A stretch of DNA of 64,000 nt, taken from Allobosea robiniae (GTDB lineage: Bacteria; Pseudomonadota; Alphaproteobacteria; Rhizobiales; Beijerinckiaceae). This document shows positions 38,193 through 46,258 of this stretch, piece after piece; position 1 is the first letter of the stretch; every line of letters begins with the position of its first letter. The position numbers were made by a program, and so were the translations under genes. The DNA lies in assembly GCF_900102525.1 (NCBI RefSeq), contig NZ_FNBZ01000005.1:62001-126000 (forward strand), given 5' to 3'. The notes under the pieces are model-generated. The model had not been told where the DNA came from, did not search any database, and was given only the letters and a program-made list of their open reading frames with translations.

Positions 38193-39437
38193 ATGTCGAT
38201 CGATCAGGACCGGCTCTGGCGCCGTATCGAGGCGCTCTCGGGGATCACCGACCCGGAGCGCCCGTGGACGCGCCGCTCCTTCACCCCGCGCTTCCTCGAA
38301 GGGCGGGAATGGTTGACGGCAGCATTCCGCGAAGCCGGGCTGGAGACGGAACTCGATGCCGCCGGCAATCTGATCGGCCGGCTCGCGGGCGCCGATCCGA
38401 GCCTGAAGCCGATCCTGATCGGCTCGCATTCCGACACGGTGCCCTCGGGCGGGCGCTATGACGGTATTCTGGGCGTGCTCGCCGCGCTTGAGGTCGCGCA
38501 GAGCTTCAGCGAGCGCGGCGACCGCCTGCGCCATACGCTGGAGGTCGTCGACTTCCTCGCCGAGGAGCCGAGCGAGTTCGGCCTCTCCTGCATCGGCAGC
38601 CGCGCGCTCGCCGGAACGCTGAGCGAAGAGCATCTGGCAATGACCCGCCCCGACGGCATGACGCTGCGCGAGGGCATCGCTTTCGTCGGCGGGCGGCCGG
38701 CGGAGCTGGCCTCGGTCAGGCGGCCGGCAGACGGCATCGCGGCCTATGTCGAGGTCCATATCGAGCAGGGCCGCGTGCTGGAGAACGAGCGCATCCCGAT
38801 CGGCATCGTCACCGATATCGTCGGGATCCGCCGCGAGCGCATCATCGTCACCGGCCGGGCCGACCATGCCGGCGCGACGCCGATGCCGCTGCGGGCCGAT
38901 GCATTGGTCGGCGCCGCCAAGCTGATCGAGGCCGCCTACAAGCGCGCGCTTTCGACTGCGCGCGACAACCAGCCGCTCGTTGCCACCTTCGGGCGCATCG
39001 AGGTCAGCCCCAACGCGTCGAACGCCGTGCCGGGCGAGGCCATGATGACGCTCGAAGTCCGCTCCGGCAACGAAGCCGCGGTCAAGGCCTTCGGCGAGGC
39101 GCTGGTACGCGATCTGCGCCCTGCCTTGGAGGAACTGCGCCTCACCATCGCCGTCGAGCCGATCAGCCATGTCGCGCCGACGGCCTGTGCTCGGCAAGTC
39201 CGCTCCGCCATCGCCAATGCCTCGGCTTCGCTCGGGCTCGCCACGCGCGACCTGCCGAGCGGCGCCGGCCATGACGGCGTCCATATCGCCCATATCGGCC
39301 CGGTCGGGATGATCTTCGTGCCCTGTCTCGAGGGGCGCAGCCATGCGCCGGAGGAATCCATCACGCCGGACCAGGCCGGCGACGGCGCCCGCGTGCTCGC
39401 CGAAACGGTGCGCCTGCTCGATGCGCAGCTAGGCTGA
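38193..39437 (+). CDS. M20-family amidase (N-carbamoyl-L-amino acid hydrolase / allantoate amidohydrolase type)
   Basis: 414 aa from the ATG at 38193 (MSIDQDRLWRRIEAL); the open frame upstream overlaps the amidohydrolase gene. Metal and catalytic segments: IGSHSDTVPSGGRYDG (His79 and Asp90), FLAEEPSEFG (Glu124/Glu125; family form EEGSRF), YVEVHIEQGRVLE, the dimer-domain GRADHAGATPM, and the late SGAGHDGVHIAH and SHAPEESI. This is the hydantoinase/carbamoylase subgroup of M20 peptidases. It removes the carbamoyl group, in family members with L-stereospecificity, so the island encodes carbamoylases of two unrelated folds. The next gene starts 4 bp after the stop. Confidence 0.92.
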   Translation: MSIDQDRLWRRIEALSGITDPERPWTRRSFTPRFLEGREWLTAAFREAGLETELDAAGNLIGRLAGADPSLKPILIGSHSDTVPSGGRYDGILGVLAALEVAQSFSERGDRLRHTLEVVDFLAEEPSEFGLSCIGSRALAGTLSEEHLAMTRPDGMTLREGIAFVGGRPAELASVRRPADGIAAYVEVHIEQGRVLENERIPIGIVTDIVGIRRERIIVTGRADHAGATPMPLRADALVGAAKLIEAAYKRALSTARDNQPLVATFGRIEVSPNASNAVPGEAMMTLEVRSGNEAAVKAFGEALVRDLRPALEELRLTIAVEPISHVAPTACARQVRSAIANASASLGLATRDLPSGAGHDGVHIAHIGPVGMIFVPCLEGRSHAPEESITPDQAGDGARVLAETVRLLDAQLG

Positions 39438-39441
39438 GGCG

Positions 39442-40104
39442 ATGGATTGGGCCGCGAGCGACCTCAAGGAACGCGATCTCTACAAGCTCCTCGTCAACAC
39501 GGTGCTGCCGCGCCCGATCGCACTCGTCACCACGGTCGACGCGGAGGGACGCGCCAATTCCGCGCCCTTCAGCTTCTTCAACGTCTTCAGCCATGCCCCG
39601 CCGCTGGTGGTGCTCGGCATCGAGGGCCGCAGCGGCACCGAGCCGCTGAAGGACACGATGCGCAATATCCGCGAGACCGGCAGCTTCGTCGTCAATCTCG
39701 TCGACCGGGCGATGGTTGCAGCCATGCAGGTCTGCGCCATCGACTTCCCCTCCGAGATCGACGAGATCGCAGCGGCCGGGCTCGACACTGTGGCGAGCGC
39801 CAAGGTCGCGGCGCCGCGGCTTGCCGCCTCGCCTGTCCAGCTCGAATGCCGCGAGACGGTCTCGCTCTCGTTCGGCGCCAAGCATCGTAATCTCGTCGTC
39901 GGCGAGATCGTCCATCTTCATATCCGCGACGGCATCGTCGACGAGCGGCTGCATATCGATATCGACAAGCTCGATCTCGTTGGTCGGCTGCATGGCGCCG
40001 ACTGGTATCTTGGCCTGGGCGATCGTTTCCAAGAACCGCGCCAGACGCTGGACGGCTGGCGCGAGCGGGGCCGACCCACCATTCCCGAAGGAGAGACCTC
40101 GTGA
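39442..40104 (+). CDS. Flavin reductase family protein
   Basis: 220 aa, FMN-binding split barrel. Typical residues: LLVNTVLPRPIALVTTVDAEGRANSAPFSFFNVFSHAPPLVVLG in pieces (positions about 12-55, with PRPIALVTT and NSAPFSFFN as key motifs), then the DTMRNIRETGSFVVNLV block and the HLHIRDGIVDERLHID end. Members reduce flavin for a partner monooxygenase or bind FMN themselves. No two-component oxygenase lies in the window. Its place between carbamoylase and racemase genes (4 bp gap, then a GTGA overlap) makes it part of the island operon. Confidence 0.9.
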   Translation: MDWAASDLKERDLYKLLVNTVLPRPIALVTTVDAEGRANSAPFSFFNVFSHAPPLVVLGIEGRSGTEPLKDTMRNIRETGSFVVNLVDRAMVAAMQVCAIDFPSEIDEIAAAGLDTVASAKVAAPRLAASPVQLECRETVSLSFGAKHRNLVVGEIVHLHIRDGIVDERLHIDIDKLDLVGRLHGADWYLGLGDRFQEPRQTLDGWRERGRPTIPEGETS

Positions 40105-40784
40105 GCGGCACGATCTACGTCATCAACCCGAACTCGACCGAGCGGGTGACACGGGGCATCGATGAGGCCGTCGCGCCGCTGCGCATGGCCGGCGGGCCGG
40201 CGATCGAATGCCTGACGCTGGCCGACGGCCCGCCCGGCATCCAGTCGCAGCGCGATGTCGACGGGCTGATCCCGGCCTTGCTGAAACGCGCCGCCGCGCT
40301 GGAGACCGAAGCCGCCGCCTTCGTCGTCGCCTGCTTCTCCGATCCCGGCATGCACTCGCTGCGCGAGCAGAGCACGAAGCCGGTGCTCGGCATCGCCGAA
40401 TGCGGCGTGCTGACGGCGCTTACTCTCGGCCAGCGCTTCGGCATCATCGCGATGCTGGAGAATTCGATCCCGCGTCATCTGCGCTATCTTGGCGCCATGG
40501 GCATGATGGACCGTTTCGCCGGCGACCTGCCTGTGAACCTCACCATCCAGGAAATGGCCGACGAGCGGATCACGCTGGAACGCATGATCGGCGTCGGCCG
40601 GGCCTTGCGCGATACGCACCATGCCGATGTGCTGGTGATGGGCTGCGCCGGCATGGCGCGCTTCCGCGAGCCGCTCGAGCGCGAGCTCGGCGTGCCGGTC
40701 GTCGAGCCGACGCAGGCCGCGGTGACGATGGCGGTCGGGCGCGTCCGGCTAGGCTGGGGCGGGCGCCCCCTCACCCGAGGCTGA
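40101..40784 (+). CDS. Aspartate/glutamate racemase superfamily protein (hydantoin racemase-like)
   Basis: 227 aa from a GTG that overlaps the preceding TGA (GTGA). It opens with IYVINPNSTERVTRGID, the hydantoin-racemase/maleate-isomerase style start. The two catalytic cysteines are present in VVACFSDPGM (about residue 77) and VMGCAGMARF (about residue 178), as expected for a two-base racemase. Predicted to interconvert the D and L forms of a 5-substituted hydantoin or related acid, so that both stereospecific hydrolases can finish the material. Last gene of the tight DUF917 run; 228 bp follow before the next gene, with only a 24-codon frame of no clear meaning at 40788. Confidence 0.9.
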   Translation: MSGTIYVINPNSTERVTRGIDEAVAPLRMAGGPAIECLTLADGPPGIQSQRDVDGLIPALLKRAAALETEAAAFVVACFSDPGMHSLREQSTKPVLGIAECGVLTALTLGQRFGIIAMLENSIPRHLRYLGAMGMMDRFAGDLPVNLTIQEMADERITLERMIGVGRALRDTHHADVLVMGCAGMARFREPLERELGVPVVEPTQAAVTMAVGRVRLGWGGRPLTRG

Positions 40785-41012
40785 AGCATGGACAGCTTTC
40801 CCGACCGGCATCCCGGCAAGATCGCGTGCATCATCCCGCTGCCAGCTTATCGCTTATAGGACTGAAGAGCATTTGCAATAAGAGCCTCCCGCGAACGCCG
40901 TGAGGCATGAGATCGCGCGAACAGGCACGGACGCACCCGCTCCGGCCAGGCTCGCGGGGCGTTTCAATCCAGGCAGGCTCCTGCCTCTTTCCACCAGCAA
41001 CTGAGGACCATC

Positions 41013-41942
41013 ATGGCACTGCTCGATGAAACCGCAGATGGCGTCTACGTCATCGCGGTGACCCCGTTCACCGAAACCGGCGCACTCGATCTCGACAGCA
41101 CCGACCGCATGGTCGATTTCTACCTGGAGAAGGGCGCGACCGGGCTCACCGTGCTGGGCATGATGGGCGAAGCGCCGAAGCTGACGGCGGAAGAATCCCG
41201 CATCTTCGTGCGTCGCGTGCTGAAGCGAGTCGACGGCCGCGTGCCGGTCGTCGCCGGCGTCTCCGCTTCCGGCTTCGCCGCGATGGCCGAGCTCAGCGAG
41301 AGCGTGATGGGCGACGGCGCTGCGGGCGTCATGGTCGCGCCGCCGTCCAATCTGCGCACCGACGACCAGATCGTCTCCTACTATGCCATGGTCGCGGAGA
41401 CGCTGGGGCCGAAGATGCCTTTCGTGCTGCAGGATTTCCCGCTGGTGACGCAGGTGCAGATCACGCCGGCTGTCATCCTGAAGATCGTCGCCGCCCACCC
41501 GTCCTGCGTCATGCTCAAGCATGAGGATTGGCCGGGCCTCGCCAAGATCTCGGCCCTGCGCGCGGCCAGTGACAAGGGCGGCAGGCGCATCTCGATCCTC
41601 GTCGGCAATGGCGGCATGTTCCTGCCGGAGGAACTGTCGCGCGGTGCCGACGGCGCCATGACCGGCTTCGCCTATCCCGAGATGATGGTCGATGTCTGGA
41701 AGGCGCATGCCGCCGGCCAGGTCGAGCGGGCACATGACCTGTTCGACGCCTATCTGCCGCTGGCGCGCTACGAGCAGCAGCCCGGCCTCGGCCTCGCCAT
41801 CCGCAAATATACACTGGCGAAGCGCGGCGCGATCGCCGCGGCCACACTGCGCAAGCCAGGCGGGGCATTGTCGAAGGTGGATATCGCCGATATCGAACGG
41901 CTCGTCGCGCGGCAGGAGCGCCGCCTCAAGGAGATCGGCTGA
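41013..41942 (+). CDS. Dihydrodipicolinate synthase family protein
   Basis: 309 aa TIM-barrel aldolase/lyase of the DapA/NanA group. Opening [20 protein letters not shown], then [20 protein letters not shown] (family GxxGE motif; Met replaces the usual Thr-Thr pair), [11 protein letters not shown], and the Schiff-base lysine in [12 protein letters not shown]. Because the TTGE threonines are replaced and the gene lies in a catabolic island, a real DapA role is unlikely. A pyruvate-forming aldolase or hydratase-aldolase is more plausible. It is coupled to the following SDR gene through a TGATG overlap. Confidence 0.9.
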   Translation: MALLDETADGVYVIAVTPFTETGALDLDSTDRMVDFYLEKGATGLTVLGMMGEAPKLTAEESRIFVRRVLKRVDGRVPVVAGVSASGFAAMAELSESVMGDGAAGVMVAPPSNLRTDDQIVSYYAMVAETLGPKMPFVLQDFPLVTQVQITPAVILKIVAAHPSCVMLKHEDWPGLAKISALRAASDKGGRRISILVGNGGMFLPEELSRGADGAMTGFAYPEMMVDVWKAHAAGQVERAHDLFDAYLPLARYEQQPGLGLAIRKYTLAKRGAIAAATLRKPGGALSKVDIADIERLVARQERRLKEIG

Positions 41943-42727
41943 TGGATCTGGGACTTCTCGGAAAGCGCGCCCTGGTATTGGGCGCCAGCCGCGGGCTCGG
42001 CGCGGTGATCGCGCAGACGCTCGCCGCTGAAGGCGCGACGGTGATCGCCGCGGCGCGCAGCAGCGATGCGACGGAGAGCTGGATCGCCGGCCTGCCGGCC
42101 GATCAGCGCGGCCGCGCCAGCGCCGCGAAGCTCGACCTCACCGATCTCTTTTCGGTCGACGCCCTCGCTGAAAAACTGATCGCTGAAGGCGGCGTCGATA
42201 TCCTGATCGGCAATTCCGGCGGCCCGCCGCCCGGCGAGGCGCGAGACGCCAAGCGCGAGGACTGGCTGAAGCATTTCGAGGGCATGGCGGCCAACCTGTT
42301 CCATCTGGTGCAGCGCCTCCTGCCCGGCATGACGGAGCGCGGCTTCGGCCGCATCGTCACGATCGCTTCCTCCGGCGTCGAGCAGCCGATTCCGCGGCTT
42401 GCTCTCTCCAACGGCATCCGCGCCGCCGTGATCGGCTGGTCGAAGACGTTGGCCTCGGAGGTCGCGGGCAGCGGGGTCACGGTCAATGTCGTGCTTCCCG
42501 GCCGCATCCATACCGAGCGCGTCGACCAGCTCGACGATGCTGCCGCAGCCCGCAGCGGCGGCACCCGCGATGCGATCGCCAAAGCATCGATCGCGACGAT
42601 TCCCGCCGGGCGCTACGGCAAGCCGCAGGAATTCGCCGATGTCGTCACCTTCCTCGCCAGCGAACGCGCGAGCTATGTGACGGGCGCGAAAATCCGCATC
42701 GACGGCGGTTTGATCAGAAGTGTCTGA
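41942..42727 (+). CDS. SDR family oxidoreductase
   Basis: 261 aa, classical short-chain dehydrogenase fold. Cofactor loop [19 protein letters not shown] (about residues 11-29), then [14 protein letters not shown] in the place of the NNAG motif and [26 protein letters not shown], in which the usual catalytic Tyr of YxxxK is not obvious: the position reads [12 protein letters not shown]-terminal [22 protein letters not shown] is standard. The start overlaps the DapA-like gene's stop (TGATG), so both are co-expressed. The missing Tyr suggests an atypical or non-redox SDR, similar to the 3-oxoacyl-ACP reductase-like group with GNSGGP motifs. Confidence 0.88.
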   Translation: MDLGLLGKRALVLGASRGLGAVIAQTLAAEGATVIAAARSSDATESWIAGLPADQRGRASAAKLDLTDLFSVDALAEKLIAEGGVDILIGNSGGPPPGEARDAKREDWLKHFEGMAANLFHLVQRLLPGMTERGFGRIVTIASSGVEQPIPRLALSNGIRAAVIGWSKTLASEVAGSGVTVNVVLPGRIHTERVDQLDDAAAARSGGTRDAIAKASIATIPAGRYGKPQEFADVVTFLASERASYVTGAKIRIDGGLIRSV

Positions 42728-43066
42728 GGCCAGCTTGATAGAAGCGCACCTCATGCAACAGTGTCAGCATGCCGACCCCGCGCGCGCTCCGAATCTCGCT
42801 CCTGCTCACTCGTCTCGCCACGCGCCGAACGCGCCAAAACAGAAGCCGTGATTGAATGCTGCCCGCGAAGCCAGGTGCAATCTCGTCAAACTACAAACGC
42901 CTGACAGTATCTTGCATGCACATGTACGGGGCGCCGGGCCTCGCGATCGTAACGCGTAAAGGGTGAACCTTATCCGGACCGTCTCGGCGACCACTCAAGC
43001 CTCGCTCCACCTCGACCGAGCGTCGTGGAGTTGCCCGGCCTCGGCGATCCGAATAGGAAAAGCAGT
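42728..43066. other. Intergenic region, 339 bp, nothing recognised
   Basis: Separates the catabolic island from the surface-polysaccharide locus. Small frames here have no family resemblance. The only functional site seen is the Shine-Dalgarno AGGAAAA just before the next gene's ATG. GC falls after this point, consistent with a junction to more recently acquired DNA. Confidence 0.4.
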
Positions 43067-44086
43067 ATGGATATTGTCGCTGTCGGCTACCCCAGCCCCT
43101 TGACCAAATGGGCATTTCTTTTCCTTGAGAAGGCACTCCGTCAGATCGTGCCAGATTTATCGGTCCTCCGGTTCGATCGCTTCGACACCCTCGCCGATAA
43201 ACCATCCAGTACGGAGAACCGACTTATCCTCTCGATGTTTCCCAACCCCGCATTCGCTGAAGATTATCTCAAAACCGGTCAGCGGTGTCTGGTTTTTGCC
43301 GACGACTTGATAGAGGCGGTGCGACACACCCAAGCCACGCATCGCATTTCGCCCTATGAGGCGCTTCGTCCGATCTCAGCGGGATTGGTTCTGGCCCGCC
43401 CCTTCGCCCAATCCCCGCTCTGCAAGATTGTAGGAAGAGACGTCCGCGGTACGCCGGTCGATATCCTCAATATGTTCCTTGAGCACTTTGGCCTCGAAAT
43501 CTCCAATGACATCGTCCAGGGCATCTCCCGAGGAATTGGCTTTGAAGACGTCAGTTTGTCCGCCAAACTCCGTGAAGATACGCGCGACCTCGCCGAAACA
43601 AGCGATGAGGATCGTGATGTGATCGCCCAGGTGCTCGGCGGGTTGTATAGAAGCCTGGGACACTCTACCCCCGGAGAAATCACTTGGCCACGGCAGTGCT
43701 TCCTGTTGGGAGACCGACCGAATTCGGTAACTCCCGTCGCAATCGACTTGACCGGGCGCGCCCGCATCATGTTCTACGGACCGTATTTCCACCTTCCACG
43801 CGGCCGATGGAAGGTGCGCGTTTTGGTCGGCTTCTCGCAGAATATTCAGGGCATGCCCTTCTCAATTGATGTCCACAGCAGGGAGTCGCTTGGCAAAGCG
43901 CGGATATTTGCGAAGCATGGTGGCATCTTCGACTTCGAATTCGAGGCTAAAGTGACGACCCCTCATGAGCCGATCGAGGTTAGAATTATGAGCGAACAGG
44001 GAGCTATCGAGGGGCACATGGGACTAGTTGGCATCGATTTCAAAGAATGGAGCCTTCTTCCCAAAGATATGGCATCGGCCACATAG
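43067..44086 (+). CDS. Hypothetical protein at the edge of the capsule locus
   Basis: 339 aa from the ATG at 43067 (MDIVAVGYPSPLTKWAF), with AGGAAAA before it; the frame is also open to 43025. Not recognised as a named family. The first ~200 residues look alpha/beta and mostly soluble. The last ~110 look like a beta-sandwich: RIMFYGPYFHLPRGRWKVRV, GMPFSIDVHSRESLG and GHMGLVGIDF. I have seen this GPYxHLPxGxWxxxV pattern in proteins linked to alphaproteobacterial polysaccharide loci, which suggests a carbohydrate-related C-domain. It is the only plus-strand gene before the export genes and shows lower GC than the catabolic island. Confidence 0.7.
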   Translation: MDIVAVGYPSPLTKWAFLFLEKALRQIVPDLSVLRFDRFDTLADKPSSTENRLILSMFPNPAFAEDYLKTGQRCLVFADDLIEAVRHTQATHRISPYEALRPISAGLVLARPFAQSPLCKIVGRDVRGTPVDILNMFLEHFGLEISNDIVQGISRGIGFEDVSLSAKLREDTRDLAETSDEDRDVIAQVLGGLYRSLGHSTPGEITWPRQCFLLGDRPNSVTPVAIDLTGRARIMFYGPYFHLPRGRWKVRVLVGFSQNIQGMPFSIDVHSRESLGKARIFAKHGGIFDFEFEAKVTTPHEPIEVRIMSEQGAIEGHMGLVGIDFKEWSLLPKDMASAT

Positions 44087-44247
44087 GCCGTGTCACCATC
44101 GCGGTTGACCTCTACTCGCTATTCGCCCTGCCTTGACGCGCCCGAAGGGAGGTAGGCCTCTTTGCATGCCAGCGGGGGCCGCACCGAGGAACCTTCTAAC
44201 TCCAGCTTCGATCCTGCACTCGTGCGGACCAAACCGAAACCGACCGG

Positions 44248-45450
44248 CTATGCTGAATGCGATGCGGAATGTTCCCGAATGCCGCTGCTAACCGTCCAAA
44301 ATACGAGATAAAATAGCAGTGACCAGCCGAACACGGTCAGGGAATTTCCCAATCGCCTTGGCTCCGTCGATTTGTCTGGCAGATTGGGCTCTACGATGCG
44401 TTGCAAAAAGACTTGCTGACGCCGTGCTTCCGTCTGGGCCACAGTCAACGAAGCGACCGCCGAGGCAAGTCGTCGCGCGGCGAACTGCTGCTGCAGAACC
44501 AAGCGCTCATATTGCGCAACTTTGTCGGCTAGTCCCGTGCCACTGGCCGCGATCAGCTCGCTTTGAGATGCGATCTGCTGCCGAAGAGAAGATATTCGCG
44601 CTATCAATGGCGCCAACTGCGGGCTGTTGGAGGCTCCCTGCCGCAGCTGCTCGGCCTGTGCCATCGTCGTCGCCAGTTCCGTATTCAGTTTGCCGATAAG
44701 CTCCGTCAGCAACGCTGCATTCTGCTGCGGGTCGAGTAGGAGTTCGCGGTTGCGGAACTGAGTCAAGGCAACCTGACTCGCGACCAAAGCCTCCTCGCCA
44801 CGTGTCATTTCTTCATCGGCAGTCTTGATTGCATCGGCCCGAACACGCTGGTTGAGGCGATTAACCATCTCCTCAGCCAAATCGAGCAGTGTCACCGCCA
44901 TCCGCTTTGCAGCAGCAGGATCGAACGCTTCGACCGTCACGGTCAGGACGCCGGTCTCCTGACTGGGTATCGCGCTTATCATCCTCTTGTAATAGCGGTA
45001 GAACTCCTCGTCCGAATCGCCGTAGATCCAGGATGGCCATCGTGCCAAGAAATCTGCTTGGGGTACGTCAAAGTAGCTTTTGACCGGCAATCTGACGCTA
45101 AGTGAGCTCAAAGCATCGCGAGAGACAAGGTAGGCCTGCACCGAACTTGTTTCATCAGCCCCGCCGGAGAGGCCCGTCGTCTTCAAAAATGAAGCGAGTC
45201 CTCCCATTGGGGCTGACTCGGAGGCCCTGCGAACAACGATTTGAGCTTCGGAAACATAGCGATCGGCAGCGACCAAGCCATAATAAAGGCTGGTCAAAAC
45301 GGTCGGCAAGATGACTAGAAGCGCAAACCATTTGTAGGGCAGCAGTTTCGCGAGCCGAAAAGGCCTCCGCACTGGACGAGCCACAGCAGTTTCGGCGGGC
45401 GGCGAGGCATCCCGGAACGGGACAATACGTGACGAATGATCTTGGCTCAT
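44248..45450 (-). CDS. KpsE-like capsule export inner-membrane protein (second copy)
   Basis: 400 aa. The ATG at 45450 (MSQDHSSRIV) is chosen; another at 45462 has its AGG directly abutting. Order: cytoplasmic Pro-rich head, helix 1 KWFALLVILPTVLTSLYYGL (about residues 40-59), then the ADRYVSEAQIVVR signature of the KpsE/BexC/CtrB group, a long coiled coil (about 215-340) and a C-terminal membrane helix. The PxxPDKSTEPRR segment before the last helix corresponds to the family's Pro-rich element. It would bridge the KpsMT transporter to the outer-membrane export channel. It is a diverged paralogue of the protein at 46255, which sits on the other side of the ATPase gene. Confidence 0.88.
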   Translation of the reverse strand: MSQDHSSRIVPFRDASPPAETAVARPVRRPFRLAKLLPYKWFALLVILPTVLTSLYYGLVAADRYVSEAQIVVRRASESAPMGGLASFLKTTGLSGGADETSSVQAYLVSRDALSSLSVRLPVKSYFDVPQADFLARWPSWIYGDSDEEFYRYYKRMISAIPSQETGVLTVTVEAFDPAAAKRMAVTLLDLAEEMVNRLNQRVRADAIKTADEEMTRGEEALVASQVALTQFRNRELLLDPQQNAALLTELIGKLNTELATTMAQAEQLRQGASNSPQLAPLIARISSLRQQIASQSELIAASGTGLADKVAQYERLVLQQQFAARRLASAVASLTVAQTEARRQQVFLQRIVEPNLPDKSTEPRRLGNSLTVFGWSLLFYLVFWTVSSGIREHSASHSA

Positions 45451-45478
45451 TTTGGTCTGCATCCTGCGGCACGCGCCG

Positions 45479-46258
45479 TCAGAGCGAAGCGTAAATCTCG
45501 GTTGCGAGGTCAACGTCGTGGAACACCCGCCCCCGGCCGCCCTTCAGAACCAGAGCCGCCGTGCAATGTTCACGGACGAAGCCAGCGTCGTGAATTGCCA
45601 CGATCATCGCACAATGCTTTCGACGCACGAAAAGCTCATCATAACATCTCTGGTGGAAGCGCTGGTCTCCGACCGCGAGAACCTCGTCGATCAGAATGCA
45701 GTCAAAATCGATGGCGAAGGATAGCGCGAAGGCCAGCCGCGCGCGCATGCCCGTAGAGTAAAATCGCATCGGCAGATGAAGCTGCCGGCCCAACTCCGCG
45801 AATGCCTGAATGTAATCCAGCTTCTCTTCGAAGGGGACACCATATATTCGCAGGATGAACCGCACATAATCATAGCCGGTCATCTCGCCTTGAACCACGC
45901 CGTCAATCGCGATGGGCCACGACATTGACAGGCCACGGTGAATGATCCCGCTGCTCGGAAACTGCAATCCGCACAAAAGGCTGATCAAGGTCGATTTGCC
46001 GGCGCCGTTGCGGCCGAGGATGGCCAACCGCTCGCCCATGCTAACTTCGAAGGAGATACCATCGAGGACCCGGCGTCGACCGATTTCCGTATTGAATTCC
46101 ATGACGATGTCGTCAGCAACGATTGCCGCCTGAGGACGGGCTTCTGCTTCTTCCCCCCCTCGCGCACCGCCTCGAGGGCGGCCATGCCACAGCACCAGAC
46201 GGCGCCTGACGCCTGCCTGGAGATCCTGCAGCCACCCCGATTGATGCGCCATGTTCAT
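45479..46258 (-). CDS. KpsT-like polysaccharide ABC transporter ATP-binding protein
   Basis: 259 aa from the ATG at 46258, which overlaps the stop of the upstream KpsE-like gene (ATGA). Walker A GRNGAGKST, a long Q-loop segment, signature RFYSTGMRARLAFALSF and Walker B CILIDEVLAVGD match the KpsT/CtrD/RfbE family that exports capsule or O-antigen. About 45 extra residues precede the ATPase core (QSGWLQDLQAGVRRRLVLWH); usual KpsT is about 220 aa. Its permease partner is probably the KpsM-like protein encoded divergently at 47965. Confidence 0.92.
   Translation of the reverse strand: MNMAHQSGWLQDLQAGVRRRLVLWHGRPRGGARGGEEAEARPQAAIVADDIVMEFNTEIGRRRVLDGISFEVSMGERLAILGRNGAGKSTLISLLCGLQFPSSGIIHRGLSMSWPIAIDGVVQGEMTGYDYVRFILRIYGVPFEEKLDYIQAFAELGRQLHLPMRFYSTGMRARLAFALSFAIDFDCILIDEVLAVGDQRFHQRCYDELFVRRKHCAMIVAIHDAGFVREHCTAALVLKGGRGRVFHDVDLATEIYASL

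Noticed and set aside
40788-40859. A 24-codon frame (starting MDSFPDRHPGK) right after the racemase gene
   Set aside because: No Shine-Dalgarno beyond chance, no recognisable relatives and a truncated look; too short to call without conservation data.
41013-41942. Calling this gene dapA (lysine synthesis)
   Set aside because: The active-site threonine motif is altered and the context is catabolic, so only the family name is supported.
42728-43066. A tRNA or integration site at the border of the polysaccharide locus
   Set aside because: No cloverleaf, CCA end or direct repeat could be seen there.
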